Assembly: GCA_019636055.1 (NCBI GenBank)
Contig: JAHBYH010000005.1
Location: forward strand, 1-41,152
DNA length: 41,152 bases
DNA from: Candidatus Paracaedibacteraceae bacterium
Lineage (GTDB): Bacteria > Pseudomonadota > Alphaproteobacteria > Paracaedibacterales > Paracaedibacteraceae
Direction of reading: 5' to 3'
Part shown: positions 6,056 to 15,171 of the stretch, piece after piece
Layout of the letters: every line of letters starts with the position of its first letter
Position numbering within the stretch: the stretch's first letter is position 1
Notes under the pieces: model-generated
Seen by the model: only the letters and a program-made list of their open reading frames with translations
Told to the model about the DNA's origin: nothing
Database searches by the model: none
Translations under genes and position numbers: made by a program

Positions 6056-7262
6056 AAATAAGGCTGGTGTTAATTCCACCAAAAGCATAGTTGTTGTTCA
6101 TGACATAATCTGTATCAAGCGCCAAGCCTTCACCTTTGACGTAATGAAGAGGCGCACAACGCTCATCAATAGTTTCAAGATTAGCTGTTGGTGCAAACCA
6201 CTGATCACGCATCATCTCGATACCTAACCAAGACTCCAGCGCACCACAAGCCCCCAATGTGTGACCAAAATAACTCTTCATGGAATGAATGGGTTGTCCG
6301 TCTCCAAAAACAGCATGGGTTGCTGTTGTTTCAACAATATCACCAAACTCAGTTGCTGTTCCATGTCCACTGACAAAGCCAATCGCAGACGAATCAAGGT
6401 TGGCATCAGCCAAGGCTTGGCGCATCATGACCTCAATCGTATCGGGGGATGGTTGTGTCACGTGATTTCCATCCATATTGGTTGCAATTCCAACAACCTC
6501 AGCATAAATCTTTGCCCCACGCGCCTTTGCCCGTTCATATTCTTCAAGAATTAACGTTGTGGCTCCTTCACCCAAGACAAGACCATCACGACTGGCATCA
6601 TACGGGCGCGGCGCTCGTGATGGATCTTTAGCCCCTGTTGTTGCATATAATACATCAAACACAGCCGTCATTGACGGACAAATTTCCTCGGCACCGCCGG
6701 CAATCATAACGTCTTGTTGGCCGTACCGGATGGCCTCTGCGGCATAAACAAGAGCTAAGCTCCCTGATGTACAGGCTGTGGATGTTGGGATAATGCGTCC
6801 CTTAACATGGAAGAAAAGGCCTGCATTAACGGCTGTTGTATGGCCCATCATCTTAAGATAACTTGTTGATGTCAGTTTATGCAGATTCTTTTTAAACAAG
6901 AGCTCTGAAAATTCAGTCATCGGAGCTGTACTTCCAAAACTGGACCCATAGGCAACACCTGTACGCCCTGATGATAAAACCGGGTCATCCAACAACCCGG
7001 AATCAGCCAAAGCTTTTTCTGTGGCATAAACAGAATACAAGGAAACGGTTCCCATAGTTCTTGTTTTTTTGCGTGGCCATCGATTTGCCAAATCATGATT
7101 TAGAATAGGTGCCGCCAAACAAGCATTCATTCCTTGAAAATCAGACCACTCAGGCATAAGACGTATCGCGGTTTTACCCGTTTGCAGATTTTCTTTTATC
7201 TCTGACCAAGATTCACCAAGGGCTGTAATCCCCCCCATTCCTGTGACAACAACGCGACGCAT
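6042..7262 (-). CDS. apeR: Aryl polyene beta-ketoacyl-ACP synthase (ApeR-like)
   Basis: A 406-residue FabF-type ketosynthase. The catalytic triad is visible: Cys164 in STACTSGS, His300 in SGHGTATEFGD and His334 in FGHTLGACG. In characterised APE systems a second ketosynthase, ApeR, works beside the ApeO/ApeC pair, probably in the early condensation steps with the aryl starter. The start codon overlaps the apeQ stop in a TAATG, so the four last genes of the operon are translationally coupled. It is the last gene of the 15-kb operon. The assignment as ApeR rather than ApeO rests on operon position. Confidence 0.85.
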   Translation of the reverse strand: MRRVVVTGMGGITALGESWSEIKENLQTGKTAIRLMPEWSDFQGMNACLAAPILNHDLANRWPRKKTRTMGTVSLYSVYATEKALADSGLLDDPVLSSGRTGVAYGSSFGSTAPMTEFSELLFKKNLHKLTSTSYLKMMGHTTAVNAGLFFHVKGRIIPTSTACTSGSLALVYAAEAIRYGQQDVMIAGGAEEICPSMTAVFDVLYATTGAKDPSRAPRPYDASRDGLVLGEGATTLILEEYERAKARGAKIYAEVVGIATNMDGNHVTQPSPDTIEVMMRQALADANLDSSAIGFVSGHGTATEFGDIVETTATHAVFGDGQPIHSMKSYFGHTLGACGALESWLGIEMMRDQWFAPTANLETIDERCAPLHYVKGEGLALDTDYVMNNNYAFGGINTSLIFKRL

Positions 7263-7996
7263 TAGACAAGGCCTCCGCTGACGGAAATAACTTGACGAGT
7301 AATATAAGATGCCAAATCAGATAGTAAAAAGACGGCCGTCGCTGCAACTTCTTCCGGACGACCAACGCGTCCCATAGGAACCATCGGTAGAATATGATCC
7401 AGAGGCAAATCTTGCGTCATTTGTGTTTCAATAATACCAGGGGCGATACAGTTAACTGTAATTTGACGACTAGCAAGCTCCACAGCCAACGCCTTAGTGG
7501 CACCAATAATACCCGCTTTAGATGCACTATAGTTGACTTGTCCACGATTACCAACCATCCCTGAAACTGACGATAACGTGATAACACGGGCAGGCTTACG
7601 CGTGCGAATCATTGGCATAATTGCGGGTTTCAAAACATTGTAAAACCCGTCAAGGTTTGTATGAATCACCCGATCCCAATCATCAGATTCCAAGGCTGGA
7701 AAAGCATTATCACGAGCAATCCCTGCATTTAAAATGATTCCATAATAGGCCCCGCACTCATTAATATCAGATTCCAGAGCAGCCAAACATTGGTCACGAT
7801 TTGTGATATCAAATTGAATCAAACGGGCATCAACGCCCTGAGCTTTGATTTGATCAACCGTGGCCTGAGCGCCCACTTGATCTTGATTGTAGTGCACAAC
7901 AACATTATAACCGGCAGCGCCAACCGCAAGAGCGATTGATTGGCCAATACCTTTACTTGCGCCTGTTACCAGGACGGTTTTGCGAAGTTGAGTCAT
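7262..7996 (-). CDS. apeQ: 3-ketoacyl-ACP reductase, FabG-like (ApeQ)
   Basis: A 244-residue short-chain dehydrogenase. The NADPH-binding motif is TGASKGIG (residues 11-18), NAG lies at 90-92, and the catalytic Ser143, Tyr156 and Lys160 lie in LSSVSGMVGNRGQVNYSASK. The C-terminus (ITRQVISVSGGLV) is typical of FabG. In APE synthesis it reduces the beta-keto intermediate after each condensation. It starts directly after the apeP stop and its stop overlaps the apeR start. Housekeeping fabG would sit with fabD/acpP/fabF; here the neighbours are pigment genes, so a dedicated reductase is the best reading. Confidence 0.88.
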   Translation of the reverse strand: MTQLRKTVLVTGASKGIGQSIALAVGAAGYNVVVHYNQDQVGAQATVDQIKAQGVDARLIQFDITNRDQCLAALESDINECGAYYGIILNAGIARDNAFPALESDDWDRVIHTNLDGFYNVLKPAIMPMIRTRKPARVITLSSVSGMVGNRGQVNYSASKAGIIGATKALAVELASRQITVNCIAPGIIETQMTQDLPLDHILPMVPMGRVGRPEEVAATAVFLLSDLASYITRQVISVSGGLV

Positions 7997-8446
7997 TTAT
8001 AAAATCTCTTGGTTCTTAGGTTGAAAAACAGTTAGTGCTGCTGAGGCCACTTCGGTACCCTCTAGATGAATCGCACAATCAAATGAGGCTATTTCACCGT
8101 CTGTAAATTTACAACGTCCCATGACTTCCAAGTGGGAACCTTCTTTAAAATTTTCAATAAGTAATTTCATTTTCCGGGTTCCTAAGAGGTATCCTATCCC
8201 GCCGGGTAAATTATTCTGACGCGCAATCAACCCATTCCAAGCAGCAACGGCTTGTGCCATATACTCAATCCCCACATAGGATGGTACACCCCCATCTTGA
8301 AAAAAAAGAGATTGATCCGTAATGATAACACTTACCGTGATTGAATCAGGTGTAAATTCAATAACCCGATCAATTAATGCCATAGGGGGTTTATGGGGAA
8401 TAACATCCAATATATTTAATGAAGAAAGATCAAGCACAACGCACAT
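7997..8446 (-). CDS. apeP: Hotdog-fold 3-hydroxyacyl-ACP dehydratase (ApeP-like)
   Basis: 149 residues if started at the ATG at 8446 (MCVVLDLSSLNILDVIPHKP), which overlaps the end of apeO by 17 bp. A longer frame to 8488 exists but runs deep into apeO, so it was not chosen. The FabZ/ApeP signature IPHKPPMALIDRV is near the N-terminus, and VGIEYMAQAVAAW forms the central hotdog helix with a Glu in the position expected for catalysis. In known APE systems ApeP pairs with ApeI as a heteromeric dehydratase that produces the conjugated trans double bonds. ApeI is present here at 16849-17211. Confidence 0.85.
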   Translation of the reverse strand: MCVVLDLSSLNILDVIPHKPPMALIDRVIEFTPDSITVSVIITDQSLFFQDGGVPSYVGIEYMAQAVAAWNGLIARQNNLPGGIGYLLGTRKMKLLIENFKEGSHLEVMGRCKFTDGEIASFDCAIHLEGTEVASAALTVFQPKNQEIL

Positions 8447-9650
8447 CCTTTGATACAATGATACTGACGTTACTACCACCAAAAGCAAAAGAATTACTCA
8501 TAAGATTATAACAGCCAGACTGCGAAGAAAGGCAAGCTCCCTTCGATGAAAAATTCAATTTTGGCAAAGATTCATCAATTTTACCATTCCAAATATGGGG
8601 TGGGATCATAATTTCACCATCTTTTTCTGATGATAAACTTAACCATAAAAAGGCAGCTTCGATCGCAGCAGCAGCACCAAGGGTGTGTCCGGTTAAGGCT
8701 TTTGTTGAACTAACTAATGTCTTGTCCCCAAACAGTCGATTGATACAGTGGCTTTCTGCCTCATCATTCGCCAGGGTTCCCGTTCCATGCAAATTAATAT
8801 AATGGATATGTTCAGGTAATAACCCAGCCTGATTCAGTGCATCTTGAATTGCTTGTTCTGCGCCTTCTCCCTTTGGAGACGGTGCGCTAATATGATAAGC
8901 GTCTGAACTTTCACCCCCACCAGCAAACCGGATAGCCGATAGTTCTTTTGACATCACAAAAACAGCGGCTCCCTCACCAATGGTGATTCCTTGACGATCG
9001 GCACTAAAAGGGCTGCAAAGAGATTCTGAAGTCAACTCAAGGCCATCAAAGCCATTCAAGGTTACTCCACAAAGCGAATCGACACCACCAACAAGAACCG
9101 CGTCACAAATTCCAGCATTTATAAGCCGAGCAGCAGAACATAAAGCTTTACCGCTAGAAGAACAAGCCGTCGATAATGTGTACGCAGGCCCATCAATCCC
9201 CAGATAGAAGGCCGCAAATTCAGCAGGACTATTGGTTTCTTGCTGTTTATAGGAGAAGCCAGATGGCCATGTTTGCGTTTGATGATACTGTGCAAAAGCT
9301 TGTTGTCCTTCGAGCATCCCTGAGGTGCTTGTCCCCAGAATAATACCGACACGCGAAGAGCCAAAACGGGTTATCATCGCCTCGATAGTGTCTCGGATTT
9401 CATCTAAACCTAACCGCAACAAGCGATTGTTACGACTATCAAACTCATGAAATTTTGTCTCAAACGGTGTGTCCAAACCCGCAGGAACTGTTTGAACAAC
9501 AACTGTTTTACCCGACAATAATTGTTCGTGTGATCGACGCAATTCAGGTGCATAAAAATTTAATTCTGATGACAATAAGTTTTGCACGACAGTTTTTTTA
9601 CCAACGCCTAAAGAGCAGGCAATGCCTAAATCATTTAAATAAAGCGTCAT
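8430..9650 (-). CDS. apeO: Aryl polyene ketosynthase, catalytic subunit (ApeO-like)
   Basis: A 406-residue FabF/KAS II-type protein with Cys163 in STACSSSGK, His288 in NLHGTGTLANDE and His322 in TGHTLGAAAA. In the E. coli and Xenorhabdus APE systems ApeO acts as a heterodimer with the chain-length-factor-like ApeC, found here at 20209-20877. Its start overlaps the apeN stop in a TGATG. The N-terminus (MTLYLNDLGIACSLGVGKKT) is typical of this subfamily. Alternative: the roles of the two ketosynthases could be swapped; position after the DUF3261 lipoprotein gene supports ApeO. Confidence 0.85.
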   Translation of the reverse strand: MTLYLNDLGIACSLGVGKKTVVQNLLSSELNFYAPELRRSHEQLLSGKTVVVQTVPAGLDTPFETKFHEFDSRNNRLLRLGLDEIRDTIEAMITRFGSSRVGIILGTSTSGMLEGQQAFAQYHQTQTWPSGFSYKQQETNSPAEFAAFYLGIDGPAYTLSTACSSSGKALCSAARLINAGICDAVLVGGVDSLCGVTLNGFDGLELTSESLCSPFSADRQGITIGEGAAVFVMSKELSAIRFAGGGESSDAYHISAPSPKGEGAEQAIQDALNQAGLLPEHIHYINLHGTGTLANDEAESHCINRLFGDKTLVSSTKALTGHTLGAAAAIEAAFLWLSLSSEKDGEIMIPPHIWNGKIDESLPKLNFSSKGACLSSQSGCYNLMSNSFAFGGSNVSIIVSKDVRCA

Positions 9651-10249
9651 CAGGCAACAACCGTTTCTATATCAAGACGATATTTTAAAATAGGGTTCTC
9701 AAGTTGAACATTCTGCCAGATTCCATCTTTAAAATGACGACGCGTAATTTTACGTAAGACCGTGTGGTCTGAAGCATAAAGGATTCGAACATCACCATTA
9801 TCGACAACGTATGCCCCTACCAAATTCTGATTGAGCGTATGATGATCGAGATGAACCAACAAAAAGTCCCCGATAATATTTTCGGGAATCATCGTCTCCG
9901 GAATATGTTCAGAAGCATCCCATATTGTCTTATCTTGCGCCCAAATCAGGGCATATAAACGCCCAATAACATCGTTAAAAGCAACAAAATTAAGATGATC
10001 TGGCGTTTGAGTAATATGAACTGTCAGAACATTTTCTTGCCCCCCAACTGTCGCTTTTACACGTTGAAGAAAAGAACCGGATATTGATGTCAAGGGCCAA
10101 ATTTTATCAACATTCAAATAGCCCCCTTGTGACAGTTGAATTGTCTGTGTACTAACTTTGTTATGGGATAAGTCTGTCAAATCACCCGTTGGTCCTTGAG
10201 AACATCCAACCAAAGCCATCAAAGCAACACTTGCTATCATTTTAGTCAT
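9650..10249 (-). CDS. apeN: DUF3261-type outer membrane lipoprotein (ApeN-like)
   Basis: 199 residues from the ATG at 10249, which overlaps the apeM stop (ATGACTAA) and has a GGGGGATC ribosome site. A signal peptide with lipobox LMALVGC gives a lipidated Cys. The rest has beta-rich segments such as GGYLNVDKIWPLTSISGSF and DNGDVRILYASD, matching the DUF3261 lipoproteins found in APE clusters between the MMPL exporter and the ketosynthase. Probable role: periplasmic or outer-membrane helper for placing the aryl polyene lipid, together with ApeL and ApeM. Function is inferred from conserved position. Confidence 0.75.
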   Translation of the reverse strand: MTKMIASVALMALVGCSQGPTGDLTDLSHNKVSTQTIQLSQGGYLNVDKIWPLTSISGSFLQRVKATVGGQENVLTVHITQTPDHLNFVAFNDVIGRLYALIWAQDKTIWDASEHIPETMIPENIIGDFLLVHLDHHTLNQNLVGAYVVDNGDVRILYASDHTVLRKITRRHFKDGIWQNVQLENPILKYRLDIETVVA

Positions 10250-12563
10250 AGTAAGATCCCCCAAGACCTAAGAAAACAGTTGTCAAAGTAAAGCATAAGA
10301 CAATACCAACAAAAACACTGAGCCCAAAACTGCACACAGCCACTGTTTGACTAAACGCCAACAACCCAAAAGACAAAATTGTTGTTAAAGCTGACATAGC
10401 ATTACACATCAAAAGAATATCACCTTTTTTATTCGGTTCAGGATTATGCCAATACAAGAACAGTGCATAGTCAATACCAATACTCATGGATAAAAGCAAT
10501 CCAACAGCATGGAAAAAATTTAACGGCACAATCAGGCCTAAAAGACCGATCGTCCCTAAAATGGCTAAGATCAATGGGGTTAGAATTCGTACCGTACCAA
10601 TTTTACCAACTCGACAGAGTAAAACACTGGTCAAGGCTATCAGAATTCCAACCATTAACCCTAAAACAAATTGTCGATACAGAGTAAAAAGGGCGGAATA
10701 GTCGTGGGCAGGATCGCAGTAATGGACAATAGGATTATCATTCAACTGTTCAATAAATTGCTGCAACTTTGATTCGTCTTCAACATCGGTTATCAAGAGC
10801 CGACCAATATAATCACCCGAATCCGTTTGATAGATCAATTCTTTTAATCCGATTGGCAAATCATTTAGATTTAAATGCACAAAATTGCTATCTGGCATGA
10901 AATCAGAAATTGAATAGGCCTGAGAATACCCTAAGGTCTTAAATAAACGATCAATAAGAGACGGCTGGTAACTTTGCGCTATTAACTGGCGATTTTCTTG
11001 TTGACGTCGTTCTGATGGAACTAGCGAAGCAAGGGCTTTAACTGTCACCCCTAAGTTCGCTAACTCAGGCATCAACGATTCCTCGGCCTGTAAAACATCT
11101 TGAAGCGTTTTGCCTTTTACTGCTAGAAATCGGGTTGCTTTTTCAAAGGACAACAGATCATTGATTTTGTTTTCTTGTTGCTTTAGATCTACATTCAGAT
11201 TCTGAAAACTTTTTAGGTTGTCATCAAATCGAAGATTGAGACTACCAATAATCCCAACCCCGATAGCAAGCATCGCAAGAACTCTACGGTTCTTTAAAAT
11301 AGCCCCCCATTGAGCCAAGTTCTTTAGAAGCAACTGAAAGTTATCTGCTACTCGAGTAAGGGGTTTTGACTGGTTTACCATCAAATACGGTCCCCATAAG
11401 AATACAGTTATCAGTGCTGCTAATAATCCTGTAGCTGATAAAATGCCAATCTGCTGGATCCCCGGAAAAGGAACAAAAACTAACAATGTAAAGCCGAACG
11501 CTGAGGTCAATGCACTCAACGGTAAAGCAGGCACTAATTTTCTGAAAACATCATAGGGGCTGACACCAGCTTGGTAACTTGCACCTATATAATGCAAAGC
11601 GTAATCAACCGTAATCCCAATCAACGAACAACCGATGACCAATGAAATAATGTGAATATGACCAAAAATCAGCAAACACGTTGCCAATCCAGTTATAATT
11701 GAAGTGCTAATGACAGTTATGGCAAACCAGAGTGACCGTAGATTGCAAAAAATCAACACCATTAAGAACAGCACACCAATCAAAGAAATAGAGCTAATCA
11801 AAGAAATCTCATACTGGGCTTGTTGCGCACCTGCTGCTGCATAAAACAATGCTCCTGTTTTCAGCGTTTCAACATTGAATTTCTTTTTGATACCATCAAG
11901 GATAGGTATTAGGTGATTATTGATCTTCTCTTGAACATCCATTGAAAAAGCAGAGTCATTCAATGACGCCAAATAAATATACCAAGTCTGCCCATCATCC
12001 CCATGGGTCAATAAATTGTTTTGCCCATCCACCTGAAAGGGACTCGACGGTGAATTATTTTTAACATACCGTGTAAAAAAACCATAGGGATCATGAGCTA
12101 AATTGACATGACCAAAGGGACTAACAATATCAACCATTGCTTTTTGAACCAGATAATCTGCATTCTTCTGCTTTAGAAAAAGATAGTCAGGATCCGTCAA
12201 TAAATAAGATCGATGAGCAAACAACACGGTAAATAATTTTTTATACTCATCCGCTATTGCCGGAATATTGTCCTCAGTCAAAGACAGGCTCGCCTGACGC
12301 ACATCCCGACGAAATAAATACAAAGCTTCTCGCGCTTGGTCTGGGTCTTGGTGGCCGAACAAAATCACAACACGCTGTGTCAATTTTGTGTCATCCATCA
12401 TGCGGCGTACTGCACTAATCGATTGGGATTGACTGTTGGGCAACATATCCAAAATATCAACTTTGATTTGCCCCTGAACCATCAGAATATACCAACAAAA
12501 CACAGCCATGGCCGAGACTACGCTCAGCCATATCCAGCTTGTAATTTTGTGAAGGTTAACCAC
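10242..12563 (-). CDS. apeM: MMPL/RND-family exporter (ApeM-like)
   Basis: A 773-residue inner-membrane protein starting with GTG at 12563, 4 bp after apeL; no ATG lies near the start. The architecture is the MMPL type: one N-terminal membrane helix (about 10-30), a large periplasmic domain, a block of five to six helices (about 250-400), a second helix near 425, a second periplasmic domain, and a last helix block (about 620-770). Motifs such as GCSLIGITVDYALHYIG and SMSIGIDYALFLYW carry the paired Asp of the proton path in helices 4 and 10. It is predicted to move the finished aryl polyene lipid across the inner membrane or hand it to ApeL. Confidence 0.85.
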   Translation of the reverse strand: MVNLHKITSWIWLSVVSAMAVFCWYILMVQGQIKVDILDMLPNSQSQSISAVRRMMDDTKLTQRVVILFGHQDPDQAREALYLFRRDVRQASLSLTEDNIPAIADEYKKLFTVLFAHRSYLLTDPDYLFLKQKNADYLVQKAMVDIVSPFGHVNLAHDPYGFFTRYVKNNSPSSPFQVDGQNNLLTHGDDGQTWYIYLASLNDSAFSMDVQEKINNHLIPILDGIKKKFNVETLKTGALFYAAAGAQQAQYEISLISSISLIGVLFLMVLIFCNLRSLWFAITVISTSIITGLATCLLIFGHIHIISLVIGCSLIGITVDYALHYIGASYQAGVSPYDVFRKLVPALPLSALTSAFGFTLLVFVPFPGIQQIGILSATGLLAALITVFLWGPYLMVNQSKPLTRVADNFQLLLKNLAQWGAILKNRRVLAMLAIGVGIIGSLNLRFDDNLKSFQNLNVDLKQQENKINDLLSFEKATRFLAVKGKTLQDVLQAEESLMPELANLGVTVKALASLVPSERRQQENRQLIAQSYQPSLIDRLFKTLGYSQAYSISDFMPDSNFVHLNLNDLPIGLKELIYQTDSGDYIGRLLITDVEDESKLQQFIEQLNDNPIVHYCDPAHDYSALFTLYRQFVLGLMVGILIALTSVLLCRVGKIGTVRILTPLILAILGTIGLLGLIVPLNFFHAVGLLLSMSIGIDYALFLYWHNPEPNKKGDILLMCNAMSALTTILSFGLLAFSQTVAVCSFGLSVFVGIVLCFTLTTVFLGLGGSYYD

Positions 12564-12567
12564 GGTC

Positions 12568-13161
12568 TTAACCCCTAAGCAGAGAACTGATACTATTCGG
12601 AAGCTTTGGATCCAACTGATGATTCCTTAAAACAATCTGGTCTTTGTCCCCATTGACCCGAAAGACAGTGATCTGACGGACATAGGAATCGCCTTGAATA
12701 TCGATTGTTTTAATGATCTTAGCAATTCCGCCTAAAGCAATTAGATTAAGACTCCATTTTTCAGAAGTTGATCCCTCTTTAACAGCAACGTTAAATTCCG
12801 TAATCCGGTTAAATTGCCCCTGCAACAGTTTTGATAAGATTGCCATAACCCCCTTGTCCTGATGCTGACCTTTTACCAGATTTTTTCGCTTCCCATTCTC
12901 AACTTGAAATATACCACTCTTAGAAAGGAGGAGCGTTGCCGGAAACGGTGTTTTTGTCTGCCAGACGATACCATGGCTTGAATCAACGGTCAGAGTACCT
13001 GTAGAGGTCAAAGGCATGGGAATTCCCTTGATTGTCTTAGTCTGGGTAAAATCAGAACTCAAGACCCCTTGTTGGGTCATGGCTGTACAAATGGAATCTA
13101 AAGAGACATTAGCGCTAACCACCGTTATCAAACAGTAAAAAGCTAAGATTGATTTTAACAT
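12568..13161 (-). CDS. apeL: LolA-like periplasmic carrier (ApeL-like)
   Basis: 197 residues with a cleavable signal peptide (SILAFYCLITVVSANVS). The mature part has LolA features: SSDFTQTKTIKGIPMPLTS, then GTLTVDSSHGIVWQTKTPFP. This matches the outer membrane lipoprotein carrier-like gene found beside the MMPL exporter in APE clusters. Predicted job is shuttling the hydrophobic pigment through the periplasm. The ATG overlaps the end of apeK by 7 bp. It differs from housekeeping LolA by its operon context; a true LolA would be expected elsewhere in the genome. Confidence 0.8.
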   Translation of the reverse strand: MLKSILAFYCLITVVSANVSLDSICTAMTQQGVLSSDFTQTKTIKGIPMPLTSTGTLTVDSSHGIVWQTKTPFPATLLLSKSGIFQVENGKRKNLVKGQHQDKGVMAILSKLLQGQFNRITEFNVAVKEGSTSEKWSLNLIALGGIAKIIKTIDIQGDSYVRQITVFRVNGDKDQIVLRNHQLDPKLPNSISSLLRG

Positions 13162-13586
13162 GATTGGCTCTCCAGATACTGGCGCATACGACTGACAAAA
13201 TCTTCAGGACATTCCATATCCATCGATGTATTACCAACTTTTACAGCAACCTGAGTTGTTGTGGCTTTCGTCAAAGTTTGCCCTGTTTTCTCATCCATAA
13301 AAACGTAGTCAACAACTAAACGATGCTCAAATTCTCTGACTGTTGCCTCAATAACCACAGCTTGCTGCAACAAAAGAGGGCGAATATATTTGATCCGCAA
13401 ATCCACTATCGGCCACATATAACCAGAAGAATCCATTTCTGCATAGCCATAGCCAATCTGTGCAATCAAAGCAGTCCTTGCGGCTTCCATAAACCGTACA
13501 TAATTACCATGCCATACCACATTCATGGGATCCACATCATAAAAATGGATCTGAATCGGATAGCGAATACTTAAACTATCAGGCAT
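13155..13586 (-). CDS. apeK: 4HBT-type acyl thioesterase (ApeK-like)
   Basis: 143 residues from the ATG at 13586 (MPDSLSIRYPIQIHFYDVDP), whose A is shared with the ammonia-lyase stop codon (TAATG). An in-frame ATG at 13655 would give a longer form, but it lies inside the lyase gene and adds an unrelated N-terminus. The hotdog thioesterase signature FYDVDPMNVVWHGNYVRFME has the Asp near the start and the W-H-x-N-Y step typical of the YbgC/4-hydroxybenzoyl-CoA thioesterase family. In APE pathways ApeK is thought to release the product or edit stalled chains. Confidence 0.85.
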   Translation of the reverse strand: MPDSLSIRYPIQIHFYDVDPMNVVWHGNYVRFMEAARTALIAQIGYGYAEMDSSGYMWPIVDLRIKYIRPLLLQQAVVIEATVREFEHRLVVDYVFMDEKTGQTLTKATTTQVAVKVGNTSMDMECPEDFVSRMRQYLESQSC

Positions 13587-15130
13587 TATTTTCCCTCCGT
13601 CCCATACAAAATAAACTGTCGGGATTGAATAAGACTCAATAGAGTACGTAAACATCCATCCAACGGTTTATCTTCTTCAATAAAGCCCACATGATGGGCA
13701 ACTTGATCAAGATAAGCTTGCACATCGTGGGAATAGTTATCCGATGATAATTCATTTTGACGTTCACGCAAACGTAAAGCTTGCAATGTTGCAATAATTT
13801 GCGCCGAGGCAACTTGTTCAGACAACTGTAAAACACGTAAAGCATCCCGTGCTGCAATGGTTCCCATACTAACCTTGTCTTGGTTATGGCTTTCTGTTGA
13901 GCGTGAGAACACACTCGCTGGCATTGTTTGCTTCAAAGCCTCGGCTGTCCAAGCAGATGCACCAATTTGCAGGGCTTTCAATCCATGATTAATTGATGCA
14001 CGAACACCTTGAACACCAGAAAGATTTGCCGGCAGACCATTGTTGAACTTTGGATCAACCAGAACGGCCATCTGTCGATCTAATAAATCAGCTAAGTTGG
14101 CTACAAGGTTCTTGAGACTATCCATAGCAAAGGCAATGTGCCCGCCATAAAAATGCCCCCCGTGCATAATGTGTCGATCATGAATCAATGGGTTATCATT
14201 GGCTGAATTCATTTCAATTTCAATCATCTGACGAATAACAGGCAACATATCCTCTAATACACCAATAATATGCGGCGCACAGCGTGTGGAATAACGGTCT
14301 TGCAATCGCCCTTCGGGAAATGTAGCAGGCACATTCATCAAATCAGAACGAATTAAGGCTGCTGCTTTGACTTGTCCTGGATGCGGTTTTGCTGCAAACA
14401 AAACATCACTAAAGTGATGAGGGTTGCCCTTTAATGCCAAAGACGTGAGCGATGTTAGGCGTGTTGTCAATAAACTGAGATAGCTAGCACGCTTAAAAGC
14501 CTCGACAGCAAGGGCTGTCATAACAGAGGTACCATTCATAATCGCTAAAGCTTCTTTGGGGCGCATTTTATAAGCCGAGACACCTAATTCAGCATAAACA
14601 TCAGCTGTAGGTCTTTTTTCGCCCTTGTACCAAACATCACGTTCCCCAATCAAAACAGCGGCAACATAGGATAAGGGTGTTAAATCGCCACTCGCTCCAA
14701 CAGATCCCTCACTCGGAATAATAGGCAGAATATCGTTCTGCAAAAGAAATTCTAGATGTTTTAGTAGATCTAAACTGACTCCGGAGTAACCACGACACAA
14801 TGTTGACAAGCGAACAGCTAAAACCATACGACTTTGCGGAATACTAAGCATTTCTCCCAAACCACAACCATGAAATCGAGACAAATGCAACGGCAATTCT
14901 TCGACGAGATTAACAGGGACAGCACGTTCACAGTTATCACCATATCCGGTTGTTACACCGTAAACAGCGCCTTCTTTATCAAACTGTTCACTTAAAAAAT
15001 CAGCACCATCTTGAAGCAACCGACAAAAATCCGGATCGGATGAAATGCTTAATGATGCTTTTCGATGGGCAATTGCATCCACTTCATCAATACTTAATGT
15101 TCTTACTGAATCTAAGATAATATGAGCCAT
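13586..15130 (-). CDS. Aromatic amino acid ammonia-lyase (HAL/PAL/TAL family)
   Basis: A 514-residue enzyme with the self-made MIO cofactor triad Ala146-Ser147-Gly148 (GSVGASGDLTPL) and catalytic Tyr57 (AVYGVTTGYGDN). The selectivity loop reads LPLHLSRFHGCGLG and does not let me choose between Tyr, Phe and His as substrate; the FHGCG form is what I remember from lyases in pigment clusters. Its place between apeJ and apeK, coupled to apeK by an overlapping stop/start, argues for making coumaric or cinnamic acid as the aryl starter rather than for histidine breakdown. No hutU/hutI/hutG genes are nearby. Not every APE cluster carries this gene; E. coli lacks it. Confidence 0.88.
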   Translation of the reverse strand: MAHIILDSVRTLSIDEVDAIAHRKASLSISSDPDFCRLLQDGADFLSEQFDKEGAVYGVTTGYGDNCERAVPVNLVEELPLHLSRFHGCGLGEMLSIPQSRMVLAVRLSTLCRGYSGVSLDLLKHLEFLLQNDILPIIPSEGSVGASGDLTPLSYVAAVLIGERDVWYKGEKRPTADVYAELGVSAYKMRPKEALAIMNGTSVMTALAVEAFKRASYLSLLTTRLTSLTSLALKGNPHHFSDVLFAAKPHPGQVKAAALIRSDLMNVPATFPEGRLQDRYSTRCAPHIIGVLEDMLPVIRQMIEIEMNSANDNPLIHDRHIMHGGHFYGGHIAFAMDSLKNLVANLADLLDRQMAVLVDPKFNNGLPANLSGVQGVRASINHGLKALQIGASAWTAEALKQTMPASVFSRSTESHNQDKVSMGTIAARDALRVLQLSEQVASAQIIATLQALRLRERQNELSSDNYSHDVQAYLDQVAHHVGFIEEDKPLDGCLRTLLSLIQSRQFILYGTEGK

Positions 15131-15171
15131 CGCTTATTCCCGTTTAAGATTTTATAGTTTTTATATAAGGA

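Noticed and set aside
7262..9650. Housekeeping fatty acid synthesis genes
   Set aside because: The order KS-DH-KR-KS with DUF3261, MMPL and LolA-like genes is the aryl polyene order, not that of a fab cluster.
13586..15130. Histidine utilisation (hutH)
   Set aside because: No hutU, hutI or hutG neighbour exists and the gene is coupled inside a pigment operon.
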